Source: Paraburkholderia sejongensis
GTDB lineage: Bacteria; Pseudomonadota; Gammaproteobacteria; Burkholderiales; Burkholderiaceae
Assembly (NCBI RefSeq): GCF_020880815.1
Contig: NZ_JAJITD010000001.1
Location: forward strand, 496,001 to 560,000
DNA: 64,000 nucleotides
Reading direction: 5' to 3'
Position 1 is the stretch's first letter, and every line of letters begins with the position of its first letter. Below the pieces are notes generated by a model, which did no database searches, was not told the origin of the DNA, and was given only the letters and a program-made list of their open reading frames with translations. The position numbers and the translations under genes are program-made. Below, in pieces: positions 7,707-16,293 of the stretch.

Positions 7707-10700
7707 TCAGCGCGCGGGCGCGGGCGCGGTGCCGCGGCTCGGCGCACCGAGCGCGCGCAAGGTTTCCTTGACGGTCGCGACCCGCACCGCGAGATCGGGG
7801 CTGCGCGTTTCGATGCGCAGCTTGTCCTGGCCCGCGAGCTTGATGTGCTTGTGCTTCTGCACCATCTCGATGATCCGCATCGCATCGACCGGCGGATTCG
7901 GGATGAACTGCAAGCCGATCACCGCTTCGCCCGCGTCGATCTTCGAAATGCCGAGCGGCTTCGCGGCGAGCCGCAAGCGATGCGTTTCCACCAGCGCCTG
8001 CGCCTGCGGCGGCAACTTGCCGAAACGGTCGATCAGCTCTTCCTGGATGCCGTCGATCGAATCGCTGTGTTCGCAGTTCGCGAGCCGCTTGTACAGCGAC
8101 AGACGCTCCTGCACATCGCCGCAATAGTCGGCCGGCAGGATCGCCGGCGCGTGCAGGTTGATCTCGGTGGTCGCGGCGAGCGGCGCGGTCAGGTCCGGCT
8201 CCTTGCCGTCCTTCAGCGCCTTGACCGCGTCGTTGAGCATGTCTGTGTAGAGCTGGAAACCGATCTCGTGAATCTCGCCCGACTGCTTGTCGCCGAGCAC
8301 TTCGCCGGTGCCGCGAATTTCGAGGTCGTGCATCGCCAGATAGAAGCCCGAACCGAGTTCTTCCATCTGCTGGATCGCTTCCAGCCGGCGCTGCGCCTGC
8401 TTGGTCAGACCTTGCGGATCGTGCACCAGCAGATAGGAATACGCCTGGTGATGCGAGCGGCCGACGCGGCCGCGCAACTGATGCAGCTGCGCGAGGCCGA
8501 ACTTGTCGGCGCGATGGATCAGGATCGTGTTCGCGCTCGGCACGTCGATCCCGGTTTCGATGATCGTCGTACACAGCAGCACGTTCGCGCGCTGTGCAAC
8601 GAAGTCGCGCATCACGCGTTCGAGTTCGCGCTCGTGCATCTGGCCGTGCGCGACCGCGATACGCGCTTCGGGCACCAGCGCCTCCAGCATCTGCCGGCGG
8701 TTCTCGATCGTCTCGACTTCGTTGTGCAGGAAGTACACCTGGCCGCCGCGCTTGAGCTCGCGCAGCATCGCCTCGCGAATCACGCTGTCTTCCTCGCGGC
8801 GCACGAAGGTCTTGATCGCGAGGCGCTTTTGCGGCGCGGTCGCGATCACCGAGAAATCGCGCAGCCCTTCGAGCGCCATCCCGAGCGTGCGCGGAATCGG
8901 CGTCGCGGTCAGCGTGAGCACGTCGACCTCGGCGCGCAGCGCTTTCAGCGCCTCCTTCTGACGCACGCCGAAGCGGTGCTCCTCGTCGATGATCACGAGG
9001 CCGAGCCGCTTGAACTGAACGTCCGACGACAGCAGCTTGTGCGTGCCGATCACGATATCGACCGAGCCCTCGTTGATCTGCTGGATCGCCGCGTTGACTT
9101 CCTTGGTCGACTTGAAGCGCGACAGCTCGGCGATCCGCACCGGCCAGTCGGAGAAGCGATCGCTGAAGGTCTGCGTGTGCTGTTCGGCGAGCAGCGTGGT
9201 CGGGGACAGCAGCGCGACCTGCTTGCCGCCCATCACCGCGATAAAGGCCGCGCGCAGCGCAACCTCGGTCTTGCCGAAGCCGACGTCGCCGCACACGAGG
9301 CGGTCCATCGGCTTGCCGCTCGTCATATCGCCGATTACCGCCGCGATCGCGGCCGCCTGGTCCGGGGTTTCCTCGAAGCCGAAGCTCTCGGCGAACTTCA
9401 CGTAGTCCTTCGGTTCGAGCGCGAACGCGTGGCCCGAGCGCGCCGCGCGGCGCGCGTACAGATTCAGCAGTTCGGCGGCGGTATCGCGGATCTGCTGCGC
9501 GGCCTTGCGCTTGGCTTTTTCCCACTGGCCCGAGCCGAGCGAGTGCAGCGGCGCGCTTTCCGGATCGGCGCCGCTGTAGCGGGAGATCACGTGCAGTTGC
9601 GCGACCGGCACGTAGAGCTTGCTGTCGCCCGCGTATTCGAGGTGCAGGAACTCGGTTTCGCCTTCGCCGAGATCCATCGCCACGAGGCCCATATAGCGGC
9701 CGATGCCGTGCTGCGAATGGACGACCGGATCGCCGACCTTCAGCTCGGACAGATCGCGCACCATCGAATCGACGTTGCTCGCCTGTTCCTGGCGACGGCG
9801 TCCGGCGCGGCGCGCGAGCGGCCCGTACAGTTCGGTTTCGGTGACGATCGCGATGCCGTCGCCGGGCACCGCGAAGCCGTTCGCGAGCGGCGCGACGCCG
9901 AGCGAGAAGCGCGCGTCGCTTTTGAGCCAGTCGGCGAAGCTGTCCGCCGAGGCGGGCTTCAGATGATTGTCGGCGAGCAGTTGCAGCAGCGTCTCGCGAC
10001 GGCCCGCCGATTCCGCGGCGAACAGCACGCGGTTCGGGGTGGTCTGCAGATACGCGCGCAACGCGGCGACCGGGTCGTCGGCGTGGCGGTCGATCGCGAG
10101 GTCGGGCAGCGCGAGCGACCATGCGCCGCCGCCGCCCGCCGGCAGCACGAGGCGGCCGAACGGTTTGGCGAGCGTGAAGAAATCCTCGTCGGACAGGAAC
10201 AGCTTCTGCGGTTCGAGAATCGGCCGGTCGCGGTCGTGCGACAGGAAGTTGAAGCGTTGTTTCGTGTCGTTGGTGAAGCGCCGGATCGCCGCGTCGAGAT
10301 CGCCGACGAACGCGAGTTGCGAACCTTCCGGCAGATAGTGGAACAGCGTCGCCGTGTCCTCGAAGAACAGCGGCAGATAGTATTCGATGCCCGCCGACGG
10401 CACGCCGTTGCCGATGTCCTTATAAATCGACGCGCGGCTCGGATCGCCTTCGAAGGTCTCGCGCCAGCGGCTGCGAAACGCGGTGCGGGCGGCTTCGTCG
10501 AACGGGAATTCGCGGCCCGGCAACAGGCGCACGTCCTTGACCGGATACAGGCTGCGCTGCGTGTCGGGATCGAACGCGCGGATCGAGTCGACCTGGTCAT
10601 CGAATAGATCGATCCGGTACGGCAGCGGCGAGCCCATCGGGAACAGATCGAGCAGCGAGCCGCGCACGCAGTATTCGCCCGGCCGCACGACCTGGCTCAC

Positions 10701-11186
10701 GTGCTCGTAGCCGGCGAGCGTCAGCTGCGCTTTGAGCTTCGCTTCGTCGAGCCGCTCGCCCTGGGAGAACGAGAACGTATAGGCGGCCAGAAACGATGCC
10801 GGCGGCATCCGGTACAACGCGGTCGTGGCCGGCACCAGCAGGATGTCGCAGCGGCCTTCGCCGAGATCGTGCAGCGTCGCCAGACGCTCGGACACCAGGT
10901 CCTGGTGCGGCGAGAAGGTATCGTAAGGCAGTGTTTCCCAATCGGGCAGCAGACGCACGCGCGCTTGCGGCGCAAAAAAGCCGATTTCCTGCGCCAGACG
11001 CTGCGCGTCGACCGCGCTTTCGCAGACCACCGCGAGCAGCGGCATCTTCTCGCGATAGGCGAGGTGGTAGCGGGCGATCAGCAATGCGTCGGACGAGCCG
11101 CGCGTGCCGTCGAAGGCGAAACGCTGGCCGGCCTTGACGAGCGCGACGGGCGAGGAGGACTGCGAGGATGCGGCGGTATCGGGCAT
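7707..11186 (-). CDS. mfd: Transcription-repair coupling factor
   Basis: 1159-aa ATP-dependent translocase that displaces RNA polymerase stalled at DNA lesions and recruits UvrA. The order of parts is canonical: an N-terminal UvrB-like region that binds UvrA, the RNA-polymerase-interacting domain (VGDPVVHSQHGIGRY at about 485-500), the RecG-like motor with Walker A GFGKTEVAL (about 636-644) and the DEEH box (about 733-736), and a C-terminal TRCF domain ending in a short disordered tail. Length fits the family. It is divergent from ispD across about 120 bp. Transcription ends at the GC hairpin near 7600. Confidence 0.98.
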   Translation of the reverse strand: MPDTAASSQSSSPVALVKAGQRFAFDGTRGSSDALLIARYHLAYREKMPLLAVVCESAVDAQRLAQEIGFFAPQARVRLLPDWETLPYDTFSPHQDLVSERLATLHDLGEGRCDILLVPATTALYRMPPASFLAAYTFSFSQGERLDEAKLKAQLTLAGYEHVSQVVRPGEYCVRGSLLDLFPMGSPLPYRIDLFDDQVDSIRAFDPDTQRSLYPVKDVRLLPGREFPFDEAARTAFRSRWRETFEGDPSRASIYKDIGNGVPSAGIEYYLPLFFEDTATLFHYLPEGSQLAFVGDLDAAIRRFTNDTKQRFNFLSHDRDRPILEPQKLFLSDEDFFTLAKPFGRLVLPAGGGGAWSLALPDLAIDRHADDPVAALRAYLQTTPNRVLFAAESAGRRETLLQLLADNHLKPASADSFADWLKSDARFSLGVAPLANGFAVPGDGIAIVTETELYGPLARRAGRRRQEQASNVDSMVRDLSELKVGDPVVHSQHGIGRYMGLVAMDLGEGETEFLHLEYAGDSKLYVPVAQLHVISRYSGADPESAPLHSLGSGQWEKAKRKAAQQIRDTAAELLNLYARRAARSGHAFALEPKDYVKFAESFGFEETPDQAAAIAAVIGDMTSGKPMDRLVCGDVGFGKTEVALRAAFIAVMGGKQVALLSPTTLLAEQHTQTFSDRFSDWPVRIAELSRFKSTKEVNAAIQQINEGSVDIVIGTHKLLSSDVQFKRLGLVIIDEEHRFGVRQKEALKALRAEVDVLTLTATPIPRTLGMALEGLRDFSVIATAPQKRLAIKTFVRREEDSVIREAMLRELKRGGQVYFLHNEVETIENRRQMLEALVPEARIAVAHGQMHERELERVMRDFVAQRANVLLCTTIIETGIDVPSANTILIHRADKFGLAQLHQLRGRVGRSHHQAYSYLLVHDPQGLTKQAQRRLEAIQQMEELGSGFYLAMHDLEIRGTGEVLGDKQSGEIHEIGFQLYTDMLNDAVKALKDGKEPDLTAPLAATTEINLHAPAILPADYCGDVQERLSLYKRLANCEHSDSIDGIQEELIDRFGKLPPQAQALVETHRLRLAAKPLGISKIDAGEAVIGLQFIPNPPVDAMRIIEMVQKHKHIKLAGQDKLRIETRSPDLAVRVATVKETLRALGAPSRGTAPAPAR

Positions 11187-11307
11187 AGGGGCAGAAAAAG
11201 CGGCTCGGGCTCACAGATGAGCGGCAAGTTTACGCGGGTGCGGGCGTGGATGCGAAGGACCTATTATAAAATCCGTCCTTTACTTTGACCTGGCGGTCTC
11301 CGCACTC
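11187..11307. promoter_or_regulatory. Divergent mfd/ispD intergenic promoter region
   Basis: An A+T-rich core at 11262-11272 reads TATAAA on the + strand (11265-11270) and TATAAT on the minus strand (11268-11263), so one small patch could supply -10 elements for both genes. No good -35 hexamer is seen for either. The assignment rests on position and the -10 matches only. Confidence 0.4.
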
Positions 11308-12021
11308 GTGACTTCCCGTCTCTTCGCCCTGATCCCGTGCGCGGGCACCGGCAGCCGTTCCGGCGCCGCGATGCCCAAGCAATACCGTACCGTCGCCGGT
11401 CGCGACATGCTGCATTACTCGCTCGCCGCGTTCGACGCGTGCAGCGAATTCGCCCAGACGCTGGTCGTGATCGCGCCCGACGACCAGCATTTCGATGCGC
11501 GCCGCTTCGGCGGGCTGCGCTTCGCGGTGCGCCGCGACGGCGGCGCGTCGCGCCAGGCGTCGGTGCTGGGCGGGCTGCATGCACTCGCCGAATTCGGCGC
11601 GCACGACGACGACTGGGTGCTGGTGCACGACGCCGCGCGCCCGGGCATCACGCCGGCGCTGATCCGCACGCTGGTCGGTTCGCTGAAGGACGACCCGGTC
11701 GGCGGGATCATGGCGCTGCCGGTCGCCGATACCCTCAAGCGCATCGATCGCGGCTCACCGGATGGCCGCATTGCCCGCACCGAAGCGCGCGACGGCTTGT
11801 GGCAGGCGCAGACGCCGCAGATGTTCCGCATCGGCATGCTGCGCGACGCGATTTTGCGCGCGCAGGCCGAGGGCCACGATCTGACGGACGAGGCGAGCGC
11901 GATCGAATGGTCGGGCCATGCGCCCAGGCTCGTGCAAGGCAGCCTGCGGAACTTCAAGGTCACCTATCCGGAAGACTTCGAGCTGGCCGAGGCGATTCTG
12001 AGCCGGCCGGCGGCGGGATAG
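11308..12021 (+). CDS. ispD: 2-C-methyl-D-erythritol 4-phosphate cytidylyltransferase
   Basis: 237 aa, starting at a GTG. Couples CTP with methylerythritol 4-phosphate in the MEP isoprenoid pathway. The nucleotide-binding signature [11 protein letters not shown] and MPKQY is at residues 8-24. The substrate loop includes VLVHDAARP, and TPQMFR lies near residue 170. Length is typical of the stand-alone enzyme. ispF follows after 108 bp on the same strand, so the two pathway steps are neighbours but not fused as in alphaproteobacteria. Confidence 0.96.
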   Translation: MTSRLFALIPCAGTGSRSGAAMPKQYRTVAGRDMLHYSLAAFDACSEFAQTLVVIAPDDQHFDARRFGGLRFAVRRDGGASRQASVLGGLHALAEFGAHDDDWVLVHDAARPGITPALIRTLVGSLKDDPVGGIMALPVADTLKRIDRGSPDGRIARTEARDGLWQAQTPQMFRIGMLRDAILRAQAEGHDLTDEASAIEWSGHAPRLVQGSLRNFKVTYPEDFELAEAILSRPAAG

Positions 12022-12032
12022 GGGCTGCATGA

Positions 12033-12065
12033 AGGGCCGCATTAGGGCAGCATTAGGGCCGCTTA
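12033..12065 (+). repeat. Three imperfect 11-bp tandem repeats in the ispD-ispF spacer
   Basis: Copies read AGGGCCGCATT, AGGGCAGCATT and AGGGCCGCTTA, end to end. A fourth, more degenerate copy precedes them. They follow the ispD stop codon by about 12 bp. No function can be assigned. Confidence 0.7.
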
Positions 12066-12129
12066 AGGTTTCGATTATTCAAAGTTGATTCGAAGCTAAA
12101 AAGCTTCAGGACTCGAGGACGCGACGCAA

Positions 12130-12609
12130 ATGGATTTCAGAATTGGACAAGGCTACGACGTGCATGCGCTGGTGCCGGGACGTCCGTTGATCATCGGTGG
12201 GGTGACGATTCCGTACGAGCGCGGGCTGCTCGGCCACTCGGACGCGGACGTGCTGCTGCATGCGATCACCGACGCGCTGTTCGGCGCGGCCGCGCTCGGC
12301 GATATCGGCCGCCACTTCTCGGATACCGATGCGAAGTTCGCGGGAGCCGATAGCCGCGTACTGCTGCGCGAGTGTGTCGCGCGCGTGAAGGCGGCGGGGT
12401 TTGCGATCGGCAACGTCGATAGCAGCGTGGTCGCGCAGGCGCCGAAACTCGCGCCGCATATCGAAGGGATGCGCGCCAATATCGCCGCCGATCTGGGTCT
12501 GCCGCTCGAGCGCGTGAACGTCAAGGCGAAAACCAACGAGAAGCTCGGCTATCTGGGCCGCGGCGAGGGCATCGAGGCGCAGGCCGCGGTGTTGCTGGTC
12601 AAAAACTGA
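12130..12609 (+). CDS. ispF: 2-C-methyl-D-erythritol 2,4-cyclodiphosphate synthase
   Basis: 159 aa. Forms the cyclic diphosphate intermediate of the MEP pathway; trimeric, zinc-dependent. The metal-binding DVH motif is at the N terminus (GQGYDVHAL). It is followed by [12 protein letters not shown] and LGDIGRHF, then the C-terminal [12 protein letters not shown] that contacts the cytidine part of the substrate. Full length. A GAGGAC lies upstream of the ATG. A small hairpin (GAAGCT-AAAA-AGCTTC, 12092-12107) lies between ispD and this gene, but it lacks a T run and is not a terminator. Confidence 0.98.
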   Translation: MDFRIGQGYDVHALVPGRPLIIGGVTIPYERGLLGHSDADVLLHAITDALFGAAALGDIGRHFSDTDAKFAGADSRVLLRECVARVKAAGFAIGNVDSSVVAQAPKLAPHIEGMRANIAADLGLPLERVNVKAKTNEKLGYLGRGEGIEAQAAVLLVKN

Positions 12610-12658
12610 GCGGAGCGGGCGGCGGCGCGGTTGCGCTGCCGCCCGCTGGCCGGACGAT

Positions 12659-12698
12659 AAAAAAGCCCGCGGCTTCCTGAAAGCCAGCGGGCTTTTTT
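12659..12698. terminator. Rho-independent terminator after ispF, probably bidirectional
   Basis: AAAAAGCCCGC...GCGGGCTTTTT stem with an inner GGCTT/AAGCC pairing and an 8-T run. It lies between the ispF stop codon and the end of the converging peroxiredoxin gene. Confidence 0.9.
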
Positions 12699-12719
12699 TT
12701 GCGCGGGGGCGAGCGCCGG

Positions 12720-13268
12720 TTACAGCGTCGTGCCGCCCACCGGCCGGTTGCTCGCACACAGTTCGCCGGTCAGCAGCCCGTCGAGAATCCGCAGCACTTC
12801 TTCCGGACTGCGGCCGATATTCAGGTTGTTGACCGACACATGCTGGATCGTGTTGTCCGGATCGACGATATAGGTCGCGCGCAACGCGACGCCGGCTTCC
12901 TTGTCGCGCACGCCTAGCTGATCGACCAGTTCGCCTTTCACATCGCCGAACGAGTAGTGATTGAGCCGGTCGAGCTTGCTGTTCTCGCGGCGCCACGCGA
13001 GCTTGACGAACTCGTTATCGACGCTGCCGCCGAGCAGCACCGCGCCGCGCTCCTCGAACTTCTTCACGAGCTTGCCGAACTCGACGATCTCCGTCGGACA
13101 GACGACCGAAAAGTCTTTCGGGTAGAAGTAGATGACTTTCCACTTGCCCGCAAACGATTGCTCGGTGATCTCTTCGAACGCCGAGCTGCCATTTTCCTCC
13201 GGATGATTAAAGCCGGGCTTCGCGGCGGTGACGGTGAACGCTTCGAGTTTGTCGCCAACGGTTTTCAT
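12720..13268 (-). CDS. AhpC-type peroxiredoxin
   Basis: 182-aa thiol peroxidase that reduces hydrogen peroxide and organic or nitrogenous peroxides in the cytoplasm. The peroxidatic cysteine is Cys57 in DFSVVCPTE. A C-terminal Cys171 in the ELCASNR context is the likely resolving cysteine. The overall pattern is closer to the mycobacterial AhpC type, where this tail carries two cysteines (CAC), than to enteric AhpC; here the second is serine. No ahpD or ahpF reductant gene is adjacent. AAGGAGTG lies nine bases before the ATG. It is downstream of the envZ/ompR-like pair on the same strand. Confidence 0.9.
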   Translation of the reverse strand: MKTVGDKLEAFTVTAAKPGFNHPEENGSSAFEEITEQSFAGKWKVIYFYPKDFSVVCPTEIVEFGKLVKKFEERGAVLLGGSVDNEFVKLAWRRENSKLDRLNHYSFGDVKGELVDQLGVRDKEAGVALRATYIVDPDNTIQHVSVNNLNIGRSPEEVLRILDGLLTGELCASNRPVGGTTL

Positions 13269-13325
13269 GCGCGCACTCCTTGGTCAGTCTGAACACGGCC
13301 TGGTCGATGCCGGTTATCCGCGGCG

Positions 13326-14675
13326 TCAGGCGCTTCTCGCGAGCGGAAATTCGATTGTGACTTCCAGCCCCGGTCCCGGCGAGCGATTGCGCAGACGCAG
13401 CGCACCGCGATAACGCGCGACGAGCCGCTGCACGATCGCCATCCCGAGCCCGGTGCCGTTGGCCTGGGTGCGCGCCGAATTGACCCGGTAGAACGGCCGG
13501 GTGACGAGCGCGAGCTGGTCTTCCGGAATGCCCGGGCCTTCATCGACCACCGACAGCTCGACCCGCGAATGCGACACGCGGGTTTCGAGAATCACATGTG
13601 GAATCCCGTCGCCTTCGCTGCCGCCGTATTTGCGTGCGTTCTCGAGCAGATTGCCGACCACGCGCCGCATGTCGGTTTCGTCGGCCTCGATGACCGCCGA
13701 CGGCGCCAGCCGCGTGATCAGCCGCATGCTGTCCTCGCTTTGCATCCGCGCGGCCAGTTCGCTCGCGATCACCGACAGGTCGACCGGCTCGGGCACGCGC
13801 TGCACCGGCCGCGCGTAATCGAGGAAGCGGCCGATGATCATGTCCATCTGTTCGATGTCGTCGACCATCGCGTCTTTGGTGGTCTGGTCGGACGGACTCA
13901 TTTCGGTTTCGAGCCGCAGCCGCGCGAGCGGCGTGCGCAGATCGTGCGAGATGCCCGCGAGCATCAGCGCGCGATCGGCTTCGAGCTGTTCGAGGTCGCG
14001 CACCATCTGGTTGAAGCTGCGGTTGGTTTCGGCGGCCACGCCCATTCCGCGCTCGGGCAGCGGCTCGGGCGACTGCCCGGAACCGACCCGGCGCGCGGCC
14101 ATCGCCAGACGCGCGAACGGCCGGTTCACCAGGCTCGTGATGAAGGCCGCGCCAAACAGCGACAGCGCCAGCGCGAACACGCCCCAGCCGGCCCATTGCA
14201 GGCCGGTCGCGTTATCGAGCTGATCGCGGTCGAGCGCGACCCAGTAATCGTCGTCGTCGATCTTGAAGCTGATCCACACGCCGTTGATGTCGTTCACGCT
14301 CTGCGCGATCACGGTGTCGTCGCCGAGACGGCCGCGAATGTCGTGCTCGATCAGCCGGTTCAGCGATTCGTCGGGCTGGAGTTTGTATTTGTCGGTGGCT
14401 TCGCGCGGATACACGCGCACCCCTTCATTACTCTCCAGATCCTGCAGCAGCGCGCGCCGCAGGTCGGGATCGGAGTAGAGGAGTGCGGTGCGCGTGAGCT
14501 TGACGATCGCGACGAGTTGCAGCGCCACGCGTTGCGCGCGCGGCTCGCGTTCGATCACGCGAAAGCTCTGAAACCACGCCGCGAGACTGACTGCGATCAG
14601 CAGTGCGATCAGCAGAAACGTTCGCCAGAAAAGGCCACCGAACGCGAGCGTCAGGAGGCGCCGGTCGATCCGCAT
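13326..14675 (-). CDS. EnvZ-type sensor histidine kinase
   Basis: 449-aa inner-membrane kinase. Membrane helix 1 is at about residues 17-35 and helix 2 at about 162-182. They enclose a periplasmic domain of about 125 residues. HAMP lies at 183-235, with phosphoacceptor His244 in GISHDLRTPLARLRLETEM. The ATPase domain carries NLLENARKYG, DEGPGIP and GTGLGMAI. This is the EnvZ layout. It lies 97 bp downstream of the OmpR-type regulator on the same strand, so the two are presumably one transcript. Its role by analogy is envelope or osmotic sensing; the stimulus here is unproven. Confidence 0.92.
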   Translation of the reverse strand: MRIDRRLLTLAFGGLFWRTFLLIALLIAVSLAAWFQSFRVIEREPRAQRVALQLVAIVKLTRTALLYSDPDLRRALLQDLESNEGVRVYPREATDKYKLQPDESLNRLIEHDIRGRLGDDTVIAQSVNDINGVWISFKIDDDDYWVALDRDQLDNATGLQWAGWGVFALALSLFGAAFITSLVNRPFARLAMAARRVGSGQSPEPLPERGMGVAAETNRSFNQMVRDLEQLEADRALMLAGISHDLRTPLARLRLETEMSPSDQTTKDAMVDDIEQMDMIIGRFLDYARPVQRVPEPVDLSVIASELAARMQSEDSMRLITRLAPSAVIEADETDMRRVVGNLLENARKYGGSEGDGIPHVILETRVSHSRVELSVVDEGPGIPEDQLALVTRPFYRVNSARTQANGTGLGMAIVQRLVARYRGALRLRNRSPGPGLEVTIEFPLARSA

Positions 14676-14772
14676 GGGCCCTTCTTATTGGAAGTCAAAC
14701 ACAGCAATGATTTTGCATGGGAGCGCAGCGGTGTAGAGCCCGCTCCGCTCCACATCGGGCGGACGCACGAAC

Positions 14773-15507
14773 TCAGGCAGCACCGTCGGGGATGAACACG
14801 TAGCCCAGACCCCACACGGTTTGAATGAAGCGCGGGCTGCCCGGATCGGGTTCGATCAGCTTGCGCAGACGCGAGATCTGCACGTCGAGGCTGCGGTCGA
14901 ACACCTCGTACTCGCGGCCGCGCGCGAGTTCCATCAGCTTTTCGCGCGACAGCGGCTGGCGCGGATGACGCGCGAACACCTTGAGCACCGAGAATTCGCC
15001 GGTGGTGAGCGGAATTTCCTGGCCGGCCTTGGTAAGCGTGCGGGTCGCGAGATTCAGCGCGAATTCGCCGAACTCGAACACCTCGGTGGTTTCCGACGGC
15101 GCGCCCGGCAATTCGGACGGCGACTGACGGCGCAGGACCGCGTGAATACGCGCGACCAGTTCGCGCGGATTGAACGGCTTGGGCAGGTAGTCGTCGGCAC
15201 CCATTTCGAGGCCGACGATTCGATCGACATCCTCACCCTTGGCCGTCAGCATGATGATCGGCGTGCGGTCGTTGCTGCCGCGCAGGCGCCGGCAGATCGA
15301 CAAGCCGTCTTCGCCGGGGAGCATCAGATCGAGCACCAGCAGATCGAAGCGCTCGCGCACCCACAGCTTGTTCATGGATGGCGCGTTTTCCGCCACGTAG
15401 ACATTGAAGCCCTGCTCGCCGAGGTAACGACGCAGCAGATCACGGAGGCGCGGATCGTCGTCGACGACGAGGATTTTCGAAGGGTTTTTGGTTTCCATGG
15501 TCGGCAT
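14773..15507 (-). CDS. ompR: OmpR-type response regulator
   Basis: 244-aa receiver plus winged-helix DNA-binding protein. Acidic pocket DDD (16-18), phosphoacceptor Asp60 in LVLDLMLPGEDG and conserved lysine in YLPKPF. The C-terminal winged helix includes DRSLDVQISRLRKLIEPDP and the final GLGYVF turn. Translation could start at codon 1 or at codon 4 (15498); neither has a clear ribosome site. It is paired with the EnvZ-type kinase downstream. The upstream spacer carries GGTTACA repeats of the kind OmpR binds in enterics, which suggests autoregulation. Confidence 0.93.
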   Translation of the reverse strand: MPTMETKNPSKILVVDDDPRLRDLLRRYLGEQGFNVYVAENAPSMNKLWVRERFDLLVLDLMLPGEDGLSICRRLRGSNDRTPIIMLTAKGEDVDRIVGLEMGADDYLPKPFNPRELVARIHAVLRRQSPSELPGAPSETTEVFEFGEFALNLATRTLTKAGQEIPLTTGEFSVLKVFARHPRQPLSREKLMELARGREYEVFDRSLDVQISRLRKLIEPDPGSPRFIQTVWGLGYVFIPDGAA

Positions 15508-15533
15508 CTTAGCGCGATTAGAAAGTGGTGCGC

Positions 15534-15580
15534 GGTTACACCATTTCCGGGGTTACAGTCGGTTACAAAATTTACCCGCA
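15534..15580. promoter_or_regulatory. Phased GGTTACA repeats (candidate OmpR boxes)
   Basis: GGTTACA occurs at 15534, 15551 and 15561, and a related TTTACCC follows at 15571. The last three units are exactly 10 bp apart. OmpR binds tandem half-sites with 10-bp spacing, and GGTTACA occurs in enteric ompF sites. A minus-strand -10 (TCTAAT at 15522-15517) with a poor -35 would put the boxes at about -25 to -65 of ompR. The site also faces the divergent small secreted gene. Confidence 0.55.
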
Positions 15581-15735
15581 GTGTGGCACGACGTAAAGTA
15601 TGCACGTTTAGACTCCTTTACTGAATGCGGCTGTTCGGTGGATACTCCACTCGACAAAAACTCTCGTACCCGGCTGTTACCGGGGTTTGTATACGCATCT
15701 GAGGTAGCCGGTTGCCGCGCCACGAAGGGAACAAC

Positions 15736-16068
15736 ATGAAGGGAGGGGTTTGGCCGACTGTACGCCTGAGCGTGATTGCACTGGCAGTAGCCGGTACGCT
15801 CGCAGGCTCGCTCGGCCCGACGCTCGCCCATGCGCAGCCGCCCGCTGAAAAAGCGGCGAGCGAGCGCGCGACCCGCAACGGCAATGGCAACGGTCGCGCG
15901 ATGCGTCATGGTTCGAGCGTCGACCGTCCCGCCTCGGACGTGATGTTGCGCACCGTCGTTCCCCCCGATCTCGACCAACGCCGCCGCGACGGGCACATGA
16001 CACCGGAAGAGCGCCGGTTGTTGCGCCAGCATATCGAAGACGCGGTGCGCGAACTGTACAAGCGCTAG
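15736..16068 (+). CDS. Small secreted protein of unknown function
   Basis: 110 aa from the ATG at 15736, which has GAAGGGA seven bases upstream; the frame is open to a TTG at 15712. A signal peptide is clear: basic start (MKGG...R), hydrophobic core LSVIALAVAGTLAGSLG and an AHA-Q cleavage site near residue 34. The mature part is polar and Asn/Arg-rich. It ends in a predicted amphipathic helix with the motif MTPEERRLLRQHIEDAVRE, a pattern common in small exported proteobacterial proteins. I do not recognise the family. It is divergent from ompR and shares the spacer holding the GGTTACA repeats, so it is a candidate target of that system. Confidence 0.75.
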   Translation: MKGGVWPTVRLSVIALAVAGTLAGSLGPTLAHAQPPAEKAASERATRNGNGNGRAMRHGSSVDRPASDVMLRTVVPPDLDQRRRDGHMTPEERRLLRQHIEDAVRELYKR

Positions 16069-16293
16069 TCCCCTCCCGCGTTCCTGTCCATTCTCTCTTC
16101 CCGCATTCGCTTCGCTTTCCTTCGTTGCTTCTTGCTCGCGGCTCACTCGCTCGCGTGAAAAATCCTGTTGCATCTTCGGCGTCAACTGGCGCGTTCGCTG
16201 TGCCGTTGTGTGGCCAGCATCGGCGTGTTTTCGTCCGCGTGACGGCGCGATTCGCGCGGTGATTTTCGACTCCGTCAATCAACCGGATCAGCG

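Noticed and set aside
7560..10607. 1015-codon open frame on the + strand opposite mfd
   Set aside because: Its translation is Arg/His/Asp-rich and has no fold-like pattern. It mirrors mfd codons, as GC-rich genomes often give on the complementary strand. mfd itself matches its family throughout.
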